Source: Mongoliitalea lutea (GTDB lineage: Bacteria; Bacteroidota; Bacteroidia; Cytophagales; Cyclobacteriaceae). Taken from it: a stretch of 64,000 bases of DNA. Both the position numbers and the translations under genes were made by a program. Positions 23,933 through 32,726 of the stretch are shown one piece after another. The notes beneath the pieces are model-generated. The model did no database searches. It was not told the origin of the DNA and saw nothing but the letters and a program-made list of their open reading frames with translations. Location: assembly GCF_014652135.1 (NCBI RefSeq), contig NZ_BMYF01000002.1, forward strand, positions 1-64,000, read 5' to 3'. Numbering within the stretch: the stretch's first letter is position 1; the number at the start of each line of letters is the position of its first letter.

Positions 23933-26664
23933 TTTTTCTTTCGTTTCTTTACTATATAATAGTACACCGCTAGTAGAAGAAGGAAACTGCTCAGTAAAAT
24001 TAAGGGAAACCTATCCTGCTTTTGGATAGGTTCCGAGCTCCCATTAAGCACAAATCCAGCCCAAAAATACGGATGTGACTTCAAGGGGAATTTCTCGATG
24101 AATGTAAGTTTTGCTAATCTAAGCGCTTCATCTTTAAACTTACCTTCTTTGAGAAACTGATAAAAAAAACTCATCAACAGCTCAGTCTCTTTGTCAGGAA
24201 CAGCCCATAAACTATAAACCGTAGCAAAAGCTCCGGCGAAACTTAGTGCTTTGCCTAGACCCATGATCCCCTCTCCTGGCTCTAGGCTACCTATCCCAGA
24301 ATTACAAGCACTTAAGACCACAAGGTCTGCTGGAAAATTGAGTTTGTAGAGTTCATGAAAGTACAACCGCTCTTCATTGGAAAAAATCAAAGAGGAATTT
24401 TCAAATGTAAATGGATCCTGTTCGGCATGTAGTGCTAAATGCTGTACCTGATAATTAGTAAGATTGGCTAAAAAACTTGCTTTGTCAGCTTCTGGCCCAA
24501 TTAGAAAATCTCCTTTCATTTGGCTTGCTATTTCCAATGCTTCTTTTTGATTGTTCTTAATTCCAGAAAATTTATTAGTTAGGTAATTTGGTGCATAAGC
24601 AACAAGAAACTTTGATTTCTTAGGAGCCTTTAATGATTTCTGAACACTTACATGCTTGAGAGAGTGTGCATAGCTGATCGCATGCTTCTTCACTAACAAC
24701 TCTGAATTAGCATCCATCAAGGTCTCCATTGGTATAAAATGTAACTCCCCATTTGGGATAAAAATCAGGTTTTCTTTGGCTCTTAAATCAAGAGGAGCAA
24801 TCAACCAATCATGTAGCCTTTTTGCTGTAGCTTGTGGATTACATTTTGGATTTCCAAGGCAAGCTTTATGAGTGTTCAATTCTTCGATAATCAAAGAAGT
24901 CTTACCTAGATTTTTAATGCTCAAAGCGTCTTTACTAACTTTAAGTCCAAAAACATCCGATTTAGTAACATAATACTTGATCATCTGATCACTACTCTTT
25001 AATAAACCCTGTATTTCAGATAAATCAACACCAGAATTTATGAATTGAAGATTTTGGTTTCTAATTGATGTGATTTTGTTATTCACTTGTTGTAATTGAT
25101 TTTTTCGAAAAACCAATTCTAGGTTTTCCTCCGAATCATCTACTTGAGACAGGTAATTGATCGCAATACTGAGGTCGTTTTTTTGCTTCAAAAATTCTAA
25201 ATCACCAGATAAATTTTCAGCATTTTTACTCAAAAACTCCTTTAAATAATGCTGAGAGTCAATAATTTCTAGTTGCTGCACAACTGATTTCAAATAGCTC
25301 TCTTCAAATGATTTATCCTGAGCCATCAGCCTAAACAATCCTTCTGAAATTGAATTTTGCGTATAGGCCAATGCAGGATTATAGGCTTCTTTTAAGTAAT
25401 AATTTTCAAATGATCGTGCCGCCAAGCAATATAAATTAAATGAAATTTCTCTCAATGTTTCATTTCCTGGAATTAGACTTAGTTCAAAAAAGATGTATCC
25501 AGCTTTAATTAAAATATCGATATGAAATGGATTATTTTTGCCTCCAAGATCTGACAAATCCAATCGCTGTAAATCTTTTAACTGTAATGGTTTAGCAGTC
25601 CATTCACTAAATACATTGACAAGTAGCTGTTTACTTTTATCATAATCTCCCAACCAAAAAAGCAATTCAGATTGAATAATATTCAACGTTAATTCACTTG
25701 TGCCAAATTTATTATTTTCAAAATACTCCAATGCTTTTAAACAGTATTCCAGTGCTTGTTTATATTTCTTGTCATTATGCAGAGCAATGGAAATATTTGC
25801 ATTCATTTTCATGACGAAGAATGATGATGGATTGAATTGGCTCATCTGTTTATAGAAAAAAATCGATTGTTCGTAATTGCCCGTGGTTTTGAACATATAC
25901 CCCAATGCTTCTAGGGAGGCTAAGAAATAACCATCTAAACCTTTAAGATTGTATTTTTTTGTTTCTGGAAAATATGCAACGAGTTCATGCCAACTTAAGA
26001 GTGCTTCATTGGTGCTTAAAAGCGTTGCTTCATATGAAATTTTAGAATGAAGGTACTTAATCTTAAATTTAACCAATTGTGCACGGTCATTTTTTAGTAC
26101 ACTTTCCACGTACCCTGCATAGGTTGTAAACTTTTCCATATAAATGGAAGCTTTTTTTAAATCACCATATTGAATGAAAGTGTGCCTGATATTACTGAAA
26201 CTGGTGGTCAAATTATCGATGTCATCGAAATAATTGTTGTACCAAAGTTCAAAAGCCCTCTCATAATGATACATTCCCTCAATAGAATTTCCAATCATTT
26301 CCACTGAATAAGCAAGGTCATTGTGAGCAAGAGCTAATAAACTTAAATCTGCAGCTGGGTAATCTTGGAGGATTTTCACTGCCTGCCTAAGGTAATCGAC
26401 TGCTTTGACGTAATTTTCCAATTCTATGTGAATAAGGCCTAGATCTTTTAACACGGCAGCTCGTTCATTTGATAAATCTTTAGCTGGGTCAAGGGAATTT
26501 AAATATGAAATTGCTAGCTCAAGTGCCTGTTTATATTCACCCTTTTGCATGAGTTCTTCATAGGTGATTTTCTCTATCAAATTATCGTTCTGTAAGAATT
26601 CATGAGATCTTACTGAAAAGCTACTTAAAGGTAAAAGCAGAAAAAAAGCCACAAATAATTTCAT
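23917..26664 (-). CDS. Exported TPR-CHAT caspase-like protein, tail-anchored
   Basis: A 915-residue protein. After a signal peptide, about 25-480 is a long TPR array (ERAAVLKDLGLIHIELENYVKAVDYLRQAV and similar), followed by a coiled region (about 490-560). The CHAT domain spans about 590-870. The catalytic pair expected of caspase-like CHAT peptidases is present: His746 in LALHAEQD and Cys787 in VVLSACNSG, with the conserved PGEGIMGLGKALSFAGA loop after it. A hydrophobic span at about 886-904 followed by KKRKKNQR indicates C-terminal anchoring, with the CHAT domain outside the cytoplasm. It converges on the sigma/anti-sigma pair with a 16-base overlap. Protease activity and any substrate are inferred; many Bacteroidota CHAT proteins remain uncharacterised. 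Confidence 0.9.
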   Translation of the reverse strand: MKLFVAFFLLLPLSSFSVRSHEFLQNDNLIEKITYEELMQKGEYKQALELAISYLNSLDPAKDLSNERAAVLKDLGLIHIELENYVKAVDYLRQAVKILQDYPAADLSLLALAHNDLAYSVEMIGNSIEGMYHYERAFELWYNNYFDDIDNLTTSFSNIRHTFIQYGDLKKASIYMEKFTTYAGYVESVLKNDRAQLVKFKIKYLHSKISYEATLLSTNEALLSWHELVAYFPETKKYNLKGLDGYFLASLEALGYMFKTTGNYEQSIFFYKQMSQFNPSSFFVMKMNANISIALHNDKKYKQALEYCLKALEYFENNKFGTSELTLNIIQSELLFWLGDYDKSKQLLVNVFSEWTAKPLQLKDLQRLDLSDLGGKNNPFHIDILIKAGYIFFELSLIPGNETLREISFNLYCLAARSFENYYLKEAYNPALAYTQNSISEGLFRLMAQDKSFEESYLKSVVQQLEIIDSQHYLKEFLSKNAENLSGDLEFLKQKNDLSIAINYLSQVDDSEENLELVFRKNQLQQVNNKITSIRNQNLQFINSGVDLSEIQGLLKSSDQMIKYYVTKSDVFGLKVSKDALSIKNLGKTSLIIEELNTHKACLGNPKCNPQATAKRLHDWLIAPLDLRAKENLIFIPNGELHFIPMETLMDANSELLVKKHAISYAHSLKHVSVQKSLKAPKKSKFLVAYAPNYLTNKFSGIKNNQKEALEIASQMKGDFLIGPEADKASFLANLTNYQVQHLALHAEQDPFTFENSSLIFSNEERLYFHELYKLNFPADLVVLSACNSGIGSLEPGEGIMGLGKALSFAGAFATVYSLWAVPDKETELLMSFFYQFLKEGKFKDEALRLAKLTFIEKFPLKSHPYFWAGFVLNGSSEPIQKQDRFPLILLSSFLLLLAVYYYIVKKRKKNQRSF

Positions 26665-26819
26665 AAAACAATGAAAATAAGAAGATCTTAAATTTAATCA
26701 AAAAAGTGGTTTTTAGAAATTTATTATGAATCAAACGATGTTATTTCAATAATTCTAAGAACGGATGAACCTCAAACGGATTGCAGAGGTTATATTCCCA
26801 TAAAGCTATTAATAAAATT

Positions 26820-27533
26820 ATGCAATCACTTGAAAATAAAACCGCATTTATCACCGGAGGTACCAAAGGAATAGGCTATGGAATCGCGGCTGCATTAATG
26901 CAGGAGGGAATGAAAGTAGCCATCACGGGCCGAACTCAGGAAGCGGCAGATTCTGCAGCCGCCGAACTCAATAAACTTGGAAAAGGAGAAGCTATCGGCA
27001 TCGCTGCTGATGTTCGCAATTACGAATCTCAGGAAAAAGCCGTTGCTTTGATGATGGAAAAGTGGGGAAGACTGGACCTGCTGGTGGCTAATGCTGGTTT
27101 GGGGCATTTTGCTTCCATTCAGGAGATGACTTTGGAACAGTGGCACGAGACCATTGATACCAACTTAACGGGTGTTTTCTATAGCTTGAAGGCTTCTTTG
27201 GAAGGCTTGAAAGCTTCTAAAGGCTACTTTATCAGCATCTCCAGTTTAGCCGGTACTAATTTCTTTGCGAAGGGTTCTGCTTACAATGCCAGTAAATTTG
27301 GCTTAACAGGATTTACACAAGCAGCTATGTTGGATTTGAGAAATGAAGGAATCCGCTGCACAACCATCATGCCTGGTTCGGTGGCAACTTACTTTAATAA
27401 CCATGTGCCAAATGATGCTGATGCTTGGAAAATACAGATTGAAGATATCGGACAGATGGTGGTAGATTTGATGCAAATGCACCCACGTACGCTTCCAAGC
27501 AAAATCGAGGTGCGTCCAAGCATGCCTGGGTGA
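26820..27533 (+). CDS. SDR-family oxidoreductase
   Basis: A 237-residue short-chain dehydrogenase/reductase. The NAD(P)-binding motif is TGGTKGIGYGIA (residues 10-21), followed by NAG (LVANAGLG), the catalytic Ser in SISSLAG, and YNASK. An Arg at the end of the second strand (ITGRTQEAA) is compatible with NADPH preference. The C-terminal LPSKIEVRPSMP is common in the family members often annotated as 3-oxoacyl-ACP or sepiapterin-type reductases. The frame extends 13 codons upstream, but the ATG at 26820 (MQSLENKTAFITGG) gives the standard start. It is convergent with hisB, and the substrate is unknown. The 155 bases before it show no clear promoter. Confidence 0.9.
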   Translation: MQSLENKTAFITGGTKGIGYGIAAALMQEGMKVAITGRTQEAADSAAAELNKLGKGEAIGIAADVRNYESQEKAVALMMEKWGRLDLLVANAGLGHFASIQEMTLEQWHETIDTNLTGVFYSLKASLEGLKASKGYFISISSLAGTNFFAKGSAYNASKFGLTGFTQAAMLDLRNEGIRCTTIMPGSVATYFNNHVPNDADAWKIQIEDIGQMVVDLMQMHPRTLPSKIEVRPSMPG

Positions 27534-27534
27534 G

Positions 27535-27640
27535 TTTCTCGCAAAGGCGCAGTTGGGTTTCACGCGAAGTCGCAAAGGCGCAGTTGGTTTCGTCCAGAGT
27601 TGCAAGCTTGCAATTAGGTTTCACGCAAATCCGCTAGTCT
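27535..27640. repeat. TTTGCG-family repeat cluster
   Basis: Two exact 18-base copies of TCGCAAAGGCGCAGTTGG (27539-27556 and 27570-27587) are separated by 13 bases. A degenerate third unit follows at about 27600-27618, each linked by TTTCACGC-type joints. Read on the minus strand the units become CTTTGCG phrases, matching the element at 10469-10513. A further fragment, TTTTGCGGCTTTGCGAGAA, is at 27768-27786. There is no cas gene and the copies are too few and irregular for CRISPR. Confidence 0.65.
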
Positions 27641-27721
27641 GCAGTTTCGATTTGTTGAAGATTACTAGCAAGAAAGAGAGTTTAGTGATAAATCTCAATT
27701 TCATAGAACTATTAATAAATT

Positions 27722-27770
27722 AAAAAGGAGCTTGCAAAATGATATTCATCGTGCAAACTCCTCTTTTTTT
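27722..27770. terminator. Bidirectional terminator between the SDR gene and hisB
   Basis: AGGAGCTTGCA (27726-27736) pairs with TGCAAACTCCT (27752-27762) with one mismatch. It is preceded by an A-run and followed by CTTTTTTTT, so it can terminate transcripts from both convergent genes. Confidence 0.75.
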
Positions 27771-27792
27771 TGCGGCTTTGCGAGAACTAGAA

Positions 27793-28887
27793 CTACAATA
27801 CCCCCTTTGTACTCGGCAACTGATTTAATGCCGCTAAATCACGCTTAACGGCCATTTTGATGGCTCGGGCGAGGCCTTTGAAGATGGCTTCGATTTTGTG
27901 GTGTTCGTTGTCTCCTTCGGCTTTGATGTTGAGGTTGCACTTGGCAGTGTCGGAGAAGCTTTTGAAGAAATGGAAGAACATTTCGGTTGGCATATCTCCG
28001 ATTTTTTCACGCTTGAAGGTTGCATCCCATACCATCCAAGGCCTTCCACCAAAGTCAATGGCCACTTGCGCCAATACATCGTCCATTGGCAATAAAAAGC
28101 CGTAGCGGTAGATTCCTTTTTTATCGCCCAATGCTTTCAAATAAGCTTCACCCAACGCTAAAGCTGTATCTTCAATGGTGTGGTGCTCGTCTATGTGAAG
28201 GTCCCCGTTAACTTTAATTGTAAGGTCTGTACCTCCATGCTTCCCTAATTGCTCTAACATATGGTCAAAGAAAGGAAGGCCTGTTTCAATGTGGCATACT
28301 CCTGTTCCATCCAAATTGACTTCAATATGAATATCAGTCTCTGAAGTTTTTCTGGATACACTTGCTTTTCGGGCAGGCAAACGAAGAAATTGATAAATCT
28401 CATCCCAATCTTGAGTGCTTAAACTGGCTTCTGCGTTGGGCTCGCCGATAAAGATGGCCTGACAACCAAGATTTTTAGCTAATTGTACATCTGTCTTTCG
28501 GTCTCCAATGACGTAGGAATTTGCTAAGTCGTAATCACCGGTAAGGTATTCCTTTAGCATGCCAATTCCAGGCTTGCGGTTGGGGTGATTATCAGACTCG
28601 AAGTGAGGATCGATGTGAATTTTCGTGAAAGTTACGCCTTCATTTTCTAAGGTTCGCAACATCTTGTTGTGCGCCGGCCAAAAGGTTTCTTCTGGGAAAG
28701 AGGCTGTTCCCAAACCATCTTGATTGCTGACCATGACCAATTCGAAGTCTGTTTCTTCCGCAATCTTCCGAAGATTGGAAATAGCTTTGGGGATAAATTC
28801 TAGTTTTTCTAAACTATCTATTTGAAAATCAATCGGTGGTTCTACGATGATGGTACCATCCCGATCGATAAAAAGGACTTTTTTCAT
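27793..28887 (-). CDS. hisB: Bifunctional histidinol-phosphatase/imidazoleglycerol-phosphate dehydratase
   Basis: A 364-residue two-domain HisB. The N-terminal half (1-165) is a HAD phosphatase ([13 protein letters not shown] with the nucleophile Asp and VMVSNQDG) that dephosphorylates histidinol phosphate. The C-terminal half (about 175-364) is IGP dehydratase, with [36 protein letters not shown] and [15 protein letters not shown], carrying the manganese-binding histidines. It is the last gene of hisGDCB here and overlaps hisC by 4 bases; a terminator follows. hisH, hisA, hisF and hisI are not in the window. Confidence 0.96.
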   Translation of the reverse strand: MKKVLFIDRDGTIIVEPPIDFQIDSLEKLEFIPKAISNLRKIAEETDFELVMVSNQDGLGTASFPEETFWPAHNKMLRTLENEGVTFTKIHIDPHFESDNHPNRKPGIGMLKEYLTGDYDLANSYVIGDRKTDVQLAKNLGCQAIFIGEPNAEASLSTQDWDEIYQFLRLPARKASVSRKTSETDIHIEVNLDGTGVCHIETGLPFFDHMLEQLGKHGGTDLTIKVNGDLHIDEHHTIEDTALALGEAYLKALGDKKGIYRYGFLLPMDDVLAQVAIDFGGRPWMVWDATFKREKIGDMPTEMFFHFFKSFSDTAKCNLNIKAEGDNEHHKIEAIFKGLARAIKMAVKRDLAALNQLPSTKGVL

Positions 28888-29960
28888 AGGTTTAAGGAGA
28901 TTTTTTGGGACTGCTCAATAGTTTTCATGCAATCGAGTAAAGCTTGATTTTCTTCTGCTGTTCCTACAGTAATTCGCAGGCAATCATCACAAAGCAAAAC
29001 TTTGGAACGGTCTCTGACAATGATTTGCTGTTGGATCAAGGCTTCGTACCAAGCTTTGGCTTCCTTGATTTTCACCAAGACGAAATTGGCATGACTTGGA
29101 TAGATATGTTGCACACTATCCAGCTGATTTAATTCCTGCACTAACAAAGCCCTGTTCTCCAAAATCATTTGGATCAAACGTGGGAGTTCATCAGCTTTAG
29201 CGAGGGAATCGAGAACTTTTTGCTGCGTCAGTCCTGAGATATTATAGGGAGGCTTAATCAAGTTTAAGATTCGAATGATGTCTTCTGAGGCAAATGCCAT
29301 TCCAATGCGGAGATTTGCTAAACCCCAAGCCTTGGAAAAGGTCTGCATGACCAATAAGTTGGGGTAGGAGTCCAGATCTGTAGTGAAGCTCGGTTCATCC
29401 GAGAAGTCAATATATGCCTCATCCACGACCACTAAACCCGGGAAGTTTTTAAGCAAAAACTCGATATCCGATCGATTCACTTTATTGCCCGAAGGATTAT
29501 TGGGGCTACAGATGAAGAGAATTTTAGAATTGGCATCTGCTGCCGCCAGAATTTTTTCAGGTTGTAATTGAAAATCGGCTAGTAATGGCACTCTAATAAT
29601 AGCAATATCATTCACTGCTGCACTGACTTCATACATGCCATAAGTTGGCGGTAAGATCAGGATATTGTCAATACCTGGTCTGCAAAATGCCCGCATCAAT
29701 AAGTCAATCGCTTCATCGGAGCCATTTCCCAAGAAAATCTGACCAGGTCTGACGCCTTTGATTGGTGCTAATGTGGCCTTGATATCTTGTTGGTAAGGAT
29801 CAGGATAGCGGTTGAAGGCTTCGCCAGTCAGTGCACTGTAGGGATTTTCATTGGCATCTAAGAAAATACCATCTTTTCCAGAATATTCATCCCGAGCCGA
29901 AGAATAAGGCTTGATCCCCAAGATGTGGGGTCTCAAGAGTTTTTGTAGGTCGAAGCTCAT
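28884..29960 (-). CDS. hisC: Histidinol-phosphate aminotransferase
   Basis: A 358-residue PLP-dependent class I/II aminotransferase converting imidazole-acetol phosphate to histidinol phosphate. Key segments are DANENPY near the N-terminus, [11 protein letters not shown] for cofactor phosphate binding, [18 protein letters not shown], and the PLP-binding Lys in [14 protein letters not shown]. It overlaps both hisD and hisB by 4 bases (ATGA), consistent with coupled translation in the his operon. Confidence 0.96.
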   Translation of the reverse strand: MSFDLQKLLRPHILGIKPYSSARDEYSGKDGIFLDANENPYSALTGEAFNRYPDPYQQDIKATLAPIKGVRPGQIFLGNGSDEAIDLLMRAFCRPGIDNILILPPTYGMYEVSAAVNDIAIIRVPLLADFQLQPEKILAAADANSKILFICSPNNPSGNKVNRSDIEFLLKNFPGLVVVDEAYIDFSDEPSFTTDLDSYPNLLVMQTFSKAWGLANLRIGMAFASEDIIRILNLIKPPYNISGLTQQKVLDSLAKADELPRLIQMILENRALLVQELNQLDSVQHIYPSHANFVLVKIKEAKAWYEALIQQQIIVRDRSKVLLCDDCLRITVGTAEENQALLDCMKTIEQSQKISLNL

Positions 29961-31252
29961 GACTTTTTCTTTTCCAAGTATTCCAATCGAATGGTCACTG
30001 CGTTTTTGTGTGCTTCCAATTGTTCATTGGCCGCCATTAACTCCACTGTCGGACCTAAGTTTTGAATACCTTGTGCTGTGATTTTTTGATAAGTAATTTT
30101 CTTAATAAAGGAATCCAAGGAAACACCGGAGTAGTTACGCGCATAGCCATAGGTAGGCAAGGTATGATTGGTGCCTGAGGCATAATCCCCTGCGGATTCA
30201 GGGGTATAATTTCCAATAAAGATTGAACCTGCATTTACAATGCTATTCACTACCTGATCTTCATTTTCTACGCAGATAATTAAGTGTTCAGGAGCATAGA
30301 AGTTGATTAATTCAACAGCAGTTTTTTCTACTGGCATAATCACAGCTACAGAATTATCTAAAGCCTTTTTAGCGATATCTTTTCTTGGAAGTTTTTCCAA
30401 TTGGTTTTCTACTTCTTTCAATACCTTGTGGGCGATTTTTTCAGAGCTAGCAACAAGTACCACCTGTGAATCTACACCATGTTCGGCTTGGGATAGCAGG
30501 TCTGAGGCTACAAATGCAGGTACTGCTGTTTGATCTGCGTACACTAAAACCTCTGATGGTCCAGCAGGCATATCGATTGCTACCCCCTTTTTTACCGCTA
30601 GTTGCTTGGCCGCTGTGACATACTGATTTCCAGGTCCGAAGATTTTATCTACCTTCGGTACTGACTCTGTACCATAAGTCAAGGCCGCAACCGCTTGTGC
30701 ACCACCTGCTTTGACAATTTTATCGATTCCGATCAAGTCAGCAGTGTATAAAATGGCTGGATGGATATTTCCTTCTTTGTTAGGAGGGGTACATAACACC
30801 ACCTCTTCGCAGCCTGCAATATTGGCTGGAATTCCCAACATCAAGACGGTAGAAAATAAGGGTGCTGTACCACCCGGTATGTATAATCCAACCTTTTGAA
30901 TGGCCACTGATTTACGCATGCATGTGACTCCTTCCATTACCTCCATTACAAGGTTGGGAGTTTGCTGGGCTGCATGGAATTTTTCTATATTTTCTTTGGC
31001 AATGAGAATAGCTTCTTTCAAAGCGGGATCTACCATAGCCTTTGCAGCTACGATTTCTTCTCTAGTGACCAGCAAATTCTTGATTTGTACATGGTCATAT
31101 TCCAAAGCAAATTTCTTCAACGCCTTATCACCGGAACGCTTGACTTTTCTCAGGATAGGCTTGACAATTTTCTCAATGTCTTTTGTCTTTTGAACAGGTC
31201 TTTCCAAAATGGATTCCCATTCACTGACTTTAGGGTTGATGACTATTTTCAT
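29957..31252 (-). CDS. hisD: Histidinol dehydrogenase
   Basis: A 431-residue zinc-dependent enzyme catalysing the two final oxidations from histidinol to histidine. Recognisable segments are YIPGGTAPLFSTVLM, KIFGPGNQYVTAAKQL, DMPAGPSEVLVYAD, the catalytic region ASDLLSQAEHGVDSQVVLV, and NAGSIFIGNYTPESAGDYASGTNHTLPT. The length is normal. It follows hisG by 11 bases and overlaps hisC by 4 bases. Confidence 0.97.
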   Translation of the reverse strand: MKIVINPKVSEWESILERPVQKTKDIEKIVKPILRKVKRSGDKALKKFALEYDHVQIKNLLVTREEIVAAKAMVDPALKEAILIAKENIEKFHAAQQTPNLVMEVMEGVTCMRKSVAIQKVGLYIPGGTAPLFSTVLMLGIPANIAGCEEVVLCTPPNKEGNIHPAILYTADLIGIDKIVKAGGAQAVAALTYGTESVPKVDKIFGPGNQYVTAAKQLAVKKGVAIDMPAGPSEVLVYADQTAVPAFVASDLLSQAEHGVDSQVVLVASSEKIAHKVLKEVENQLEKLPRKDIAKKALDNSVAVIMPVEKTAVELINFYAPEHLIICVENEDQVVNSIVNAGSIFIGNYTPESAGDYASGTNHTLPTYGYARNYSGVSLDSFIKKITYQKITAQGIQNLGPTVELMAANEQLEAHKNAVTIRLEYLEKKKS

Positions 31253-31263
31253 AATGCGTTTTT

Positions 31264-32124
31264 CTAAACAACCATTTTTTCGATCGGAACAACCAAAATG
31301 CCTTCAGCACCTGCCGCCCTCAGTTCCTCAATATTCTCCCAAAACTGATCTTCACTCAGGACTGAGTGTACCGAAGACCAACCTTCCTGCGCCAAAGGTA
31401 GGATGGTAGGACTTCTCATGCCTGGGATCAATTCAATGATGCGGTCTAAAGAAGCGTTTGGCGCATTCATCAACACATACTTGTTGGATTTTCCTGTTTG
31501 TACAGCATTGATTCTAAACAATAGCTTATCGATGATAGCTAATTTCTCTTCAGAAAGCGAGTTATTGGCAATAAGCACGGCTTCAGATTTGAAGATTTCT
31601 TCCACCTCTTTCAAGCCATTCATCATTAACGTTGAACCTGAACTGACGATGTCACAGATTCCTTCTGCCAAACCAATACTTGGAGCGATTTCTACAGAAC
31701 CGGATATTTCGTGGATTTCTGCTGAGACATTATGTTTTGCCAAGTAGTCTCCTAATATTTTCGGGTAGGAGGTGGCAATACTTTTTCCTTGGAAATAGTG
31801 AATATTTAAATATTCTTCACCTTTAGGAATTGCTAAAGAAAGTCTGCATTTGCTAAAGCCTAGTTTTTTCAGGACATTGACATCCTTGTCTTTTTCTACC
31901 AATTCGTTTTCACCTACGATTCCTAAATCAGCTACACCATCGGCCACATAACCGGGTATATCATCATCTCTCAGGAACAAAAACTCTATTGGAAAGTTTG
32001 TGGAGGTGGATTTTAACTTGCCAGTACCATTATAAAACTTGATGCCACATTCTTTGATGAGGCTTAGGGAATCTTCGCTTAATCTTCCGCTCTTCTGAAC
32101 GGCAATACGGATTATAGTATTCAT
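31264..32124 (-). CDS. hisG: ATP phosphoribosyltransferase, long form
   Basis: A 286-residue HisG, catalysing the first committed step of histidine synthesis (ATP plus PRPP). The catalytic domains start IRIAVQKSGRLSEDSLSLIKECGIKF and carry FLRDDDIPGYVADGVADLGIVGENE. The PRPP loop is VSSGSTLMMNGLKEVEEIF. The last 75 residues (LMNAPNASLDRIIELIPGMRSPTILPL) form the ACT-like regulatory domain of the long form, so it is likely feedback-inhibited by histidine and needs no HisZ. It is first in the operon, 108 bases after the stop of the leader peptide. Confidence 0.97.
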   Translation of the reverse strand: MNTIIRIAVQKSGRLSEDSLSLIKECGIKFYNGTGKLKSTSTNFPIEFLFLRDDDIPGYVADGVADLGIVGENELVEKDKDVNVLKKLGFSKCRLSLAIPKGEEYLNIHYFQGKSIATSYPKILGDYLAKHNVSAEIHEISGSVEIAPSIGLAEGICDIVSSGSTLMMNGLKEVEEIFKSEAVLIANNSLSEEKLAIIDKLLFRINAVQTGKSNKYVLMNAPNASLDRIIELIPGMRSPTILPLAQEGWSSVHSVLSEDQFWENIEELRAAGAEGILVVPIEKMVV

Positions 32125-32232
32125 GTACGCAATATACGTTTAGATGCAAAATGTTTGAGACTATTTTGGATTGATTGGCTGCATAATTAGATAAACAGCC
32201 TCCATTGGGCGATATGTTTGTATGATTCCTCC
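32125..32232 (-). promoter_or_regulatory. his leader region between leader peptide and hisG
   Basis: On the minus strand the leader peptide's stop sits in the loop of a perfect 8-bp hairpin (ATTCCTCC-TAA-GGAGGAAT, covering 32225-32243). Further on, GGAGGCTG and CAGCC can form a second stem (GGCTG with CAGCC), and GGAGG can compete for the CCTCC arm. This mutually exclusive pairing is the expected layout of an attenuator. However, no stem followed by a long T-run is evident, so the final step (termination or blocking of hisG translation) is uncertain. Confidence 0.45.
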
Positions 32233-32316
32233 TTAGGAGGAATGATGTGCATGATGAACTGTACCAACGGAGTTGTTGGCAGCTAAAAGTGAAACTATGG
32301 ACGGATATTTTTTCAT
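32233..32316 (-). CDS. hisL: his operon leader peptide
   Basis: A 27-codon frame, ATG at 32316 to TAA at 32233, located between a consensus promoter and hisG. It reads MKKYPSIVSLLAANN, then SVGTVHHAHHSS. Four of five consecutive codons near the end are His (all CAT), the signature of a histidine attenuator leader: low charged tRNA-His would stall the ribosome just before the stop and change the folding of the RNA behind it. The stop codon lies in the loop of a perfect 8-bp hairpin, and a second short palindrome (CCAAC/GTTGG at 32264-32268 and 32275-32279) lies inside the frame. The symbol follows the enterobacterial name by analogy. Confidence 0.75.
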   Translation of the reverse strand: MKKYPSIVSLLAANNSVGTVHHAHHSS

Positions 32317-32322
32317 GCACTG

Positions 32323-32353
32323 CAAAGGTAATTGAATTCTAAAAACAGGCAAA
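32323..32353 (-). promoter_or_regulatory. Consensus promoter of the his operon
   Basis: Minus strand: TTTG (32353-32350), 19 bases, TACCTTTG (32330-32323). This is an exact match to the Bacteroidota pattern TTTG-N17-23-TAnnTTTG. The leader-peptide ATG begins 6 bases after the element, so the leader mRNA starts at or very near its ATG. Confidence 0.78.
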
Positions 32354-32425
32354 TCCTTATTTTGTTTTTTTCATTGTTCTTTTTAATCATCATACCTTAT
32401 CTTAGTGCTACCCAAATGAGTTACT

Positions 32426-32611
32426 ATGAGAAGTCTTATTTTAGCCCTCTTTGCATGGACTGCATGTTTGGTTGCATGCAGTGCACCGGAAGAAACTACC
32501 TGCCCCAAGTTTAGCAATATTTCTGAATCCGTATTTGCCTCAGGGTTGATTAAGGCAAAAGGTCAGTACCGTGCCTATGCCAATACCAATGGGATTTGGT
32601 TCCAAATCTAA
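32426..32611 (+). pseudogene. Truncated remnant of an HlyD/RND efflux adaptor lipoprotein
   Basis: A 61-codon frame begins with a lipoprotein signal (FAWTACLVAC) and continues ISESVFASGLIKAKGQYRAYANTNGIW. That is the typical first beta-strand region of a periplasmic adaptor for RND or ABC exporters. It stops after FQI, where intact adaptors continue for 300 or more residues; nothing resembling the rest follows in any frame. The bases from 32612 to 32726 hold nothing recognisable. It may be the scar of a deletion between hisG and the next genes. Confidence 0.5.
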
Positions 32612-32726
32612 AGTGTCCTTGAATTACACATGGCATATAGCAAGTCCGCTGAAATTAGTATTATATTTGAATATCGGGGTAATAGTAGCTGAATATTAAA
32701 GAGACAAGCCGTTAAACTTATTGGAA

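Noticed and set aside
27539-27618. Possible CRISPR-like direct repeats
   Set aside because: Only two exact 18-base copies with a 13-base gap and one decayed unit, no cas genes, and the sequence belongs to a dispersed intergenic repeat family.
32225-32279. Hairpins first read as REP-like dispersed repeats
   Set aside because: Both lie within or at the end of a His-rich leader frame under a consensus promoter directly upstream of hisG, so an attenuator explains them better.
32332-32514. A 60-codon rightward frame with a hydrophobic start
   Set aside because: It overlaps the his promoter, and the frame of the adaptor remnant starting at 32426 gives a recognisable lipoprotein signal and domain start instead.
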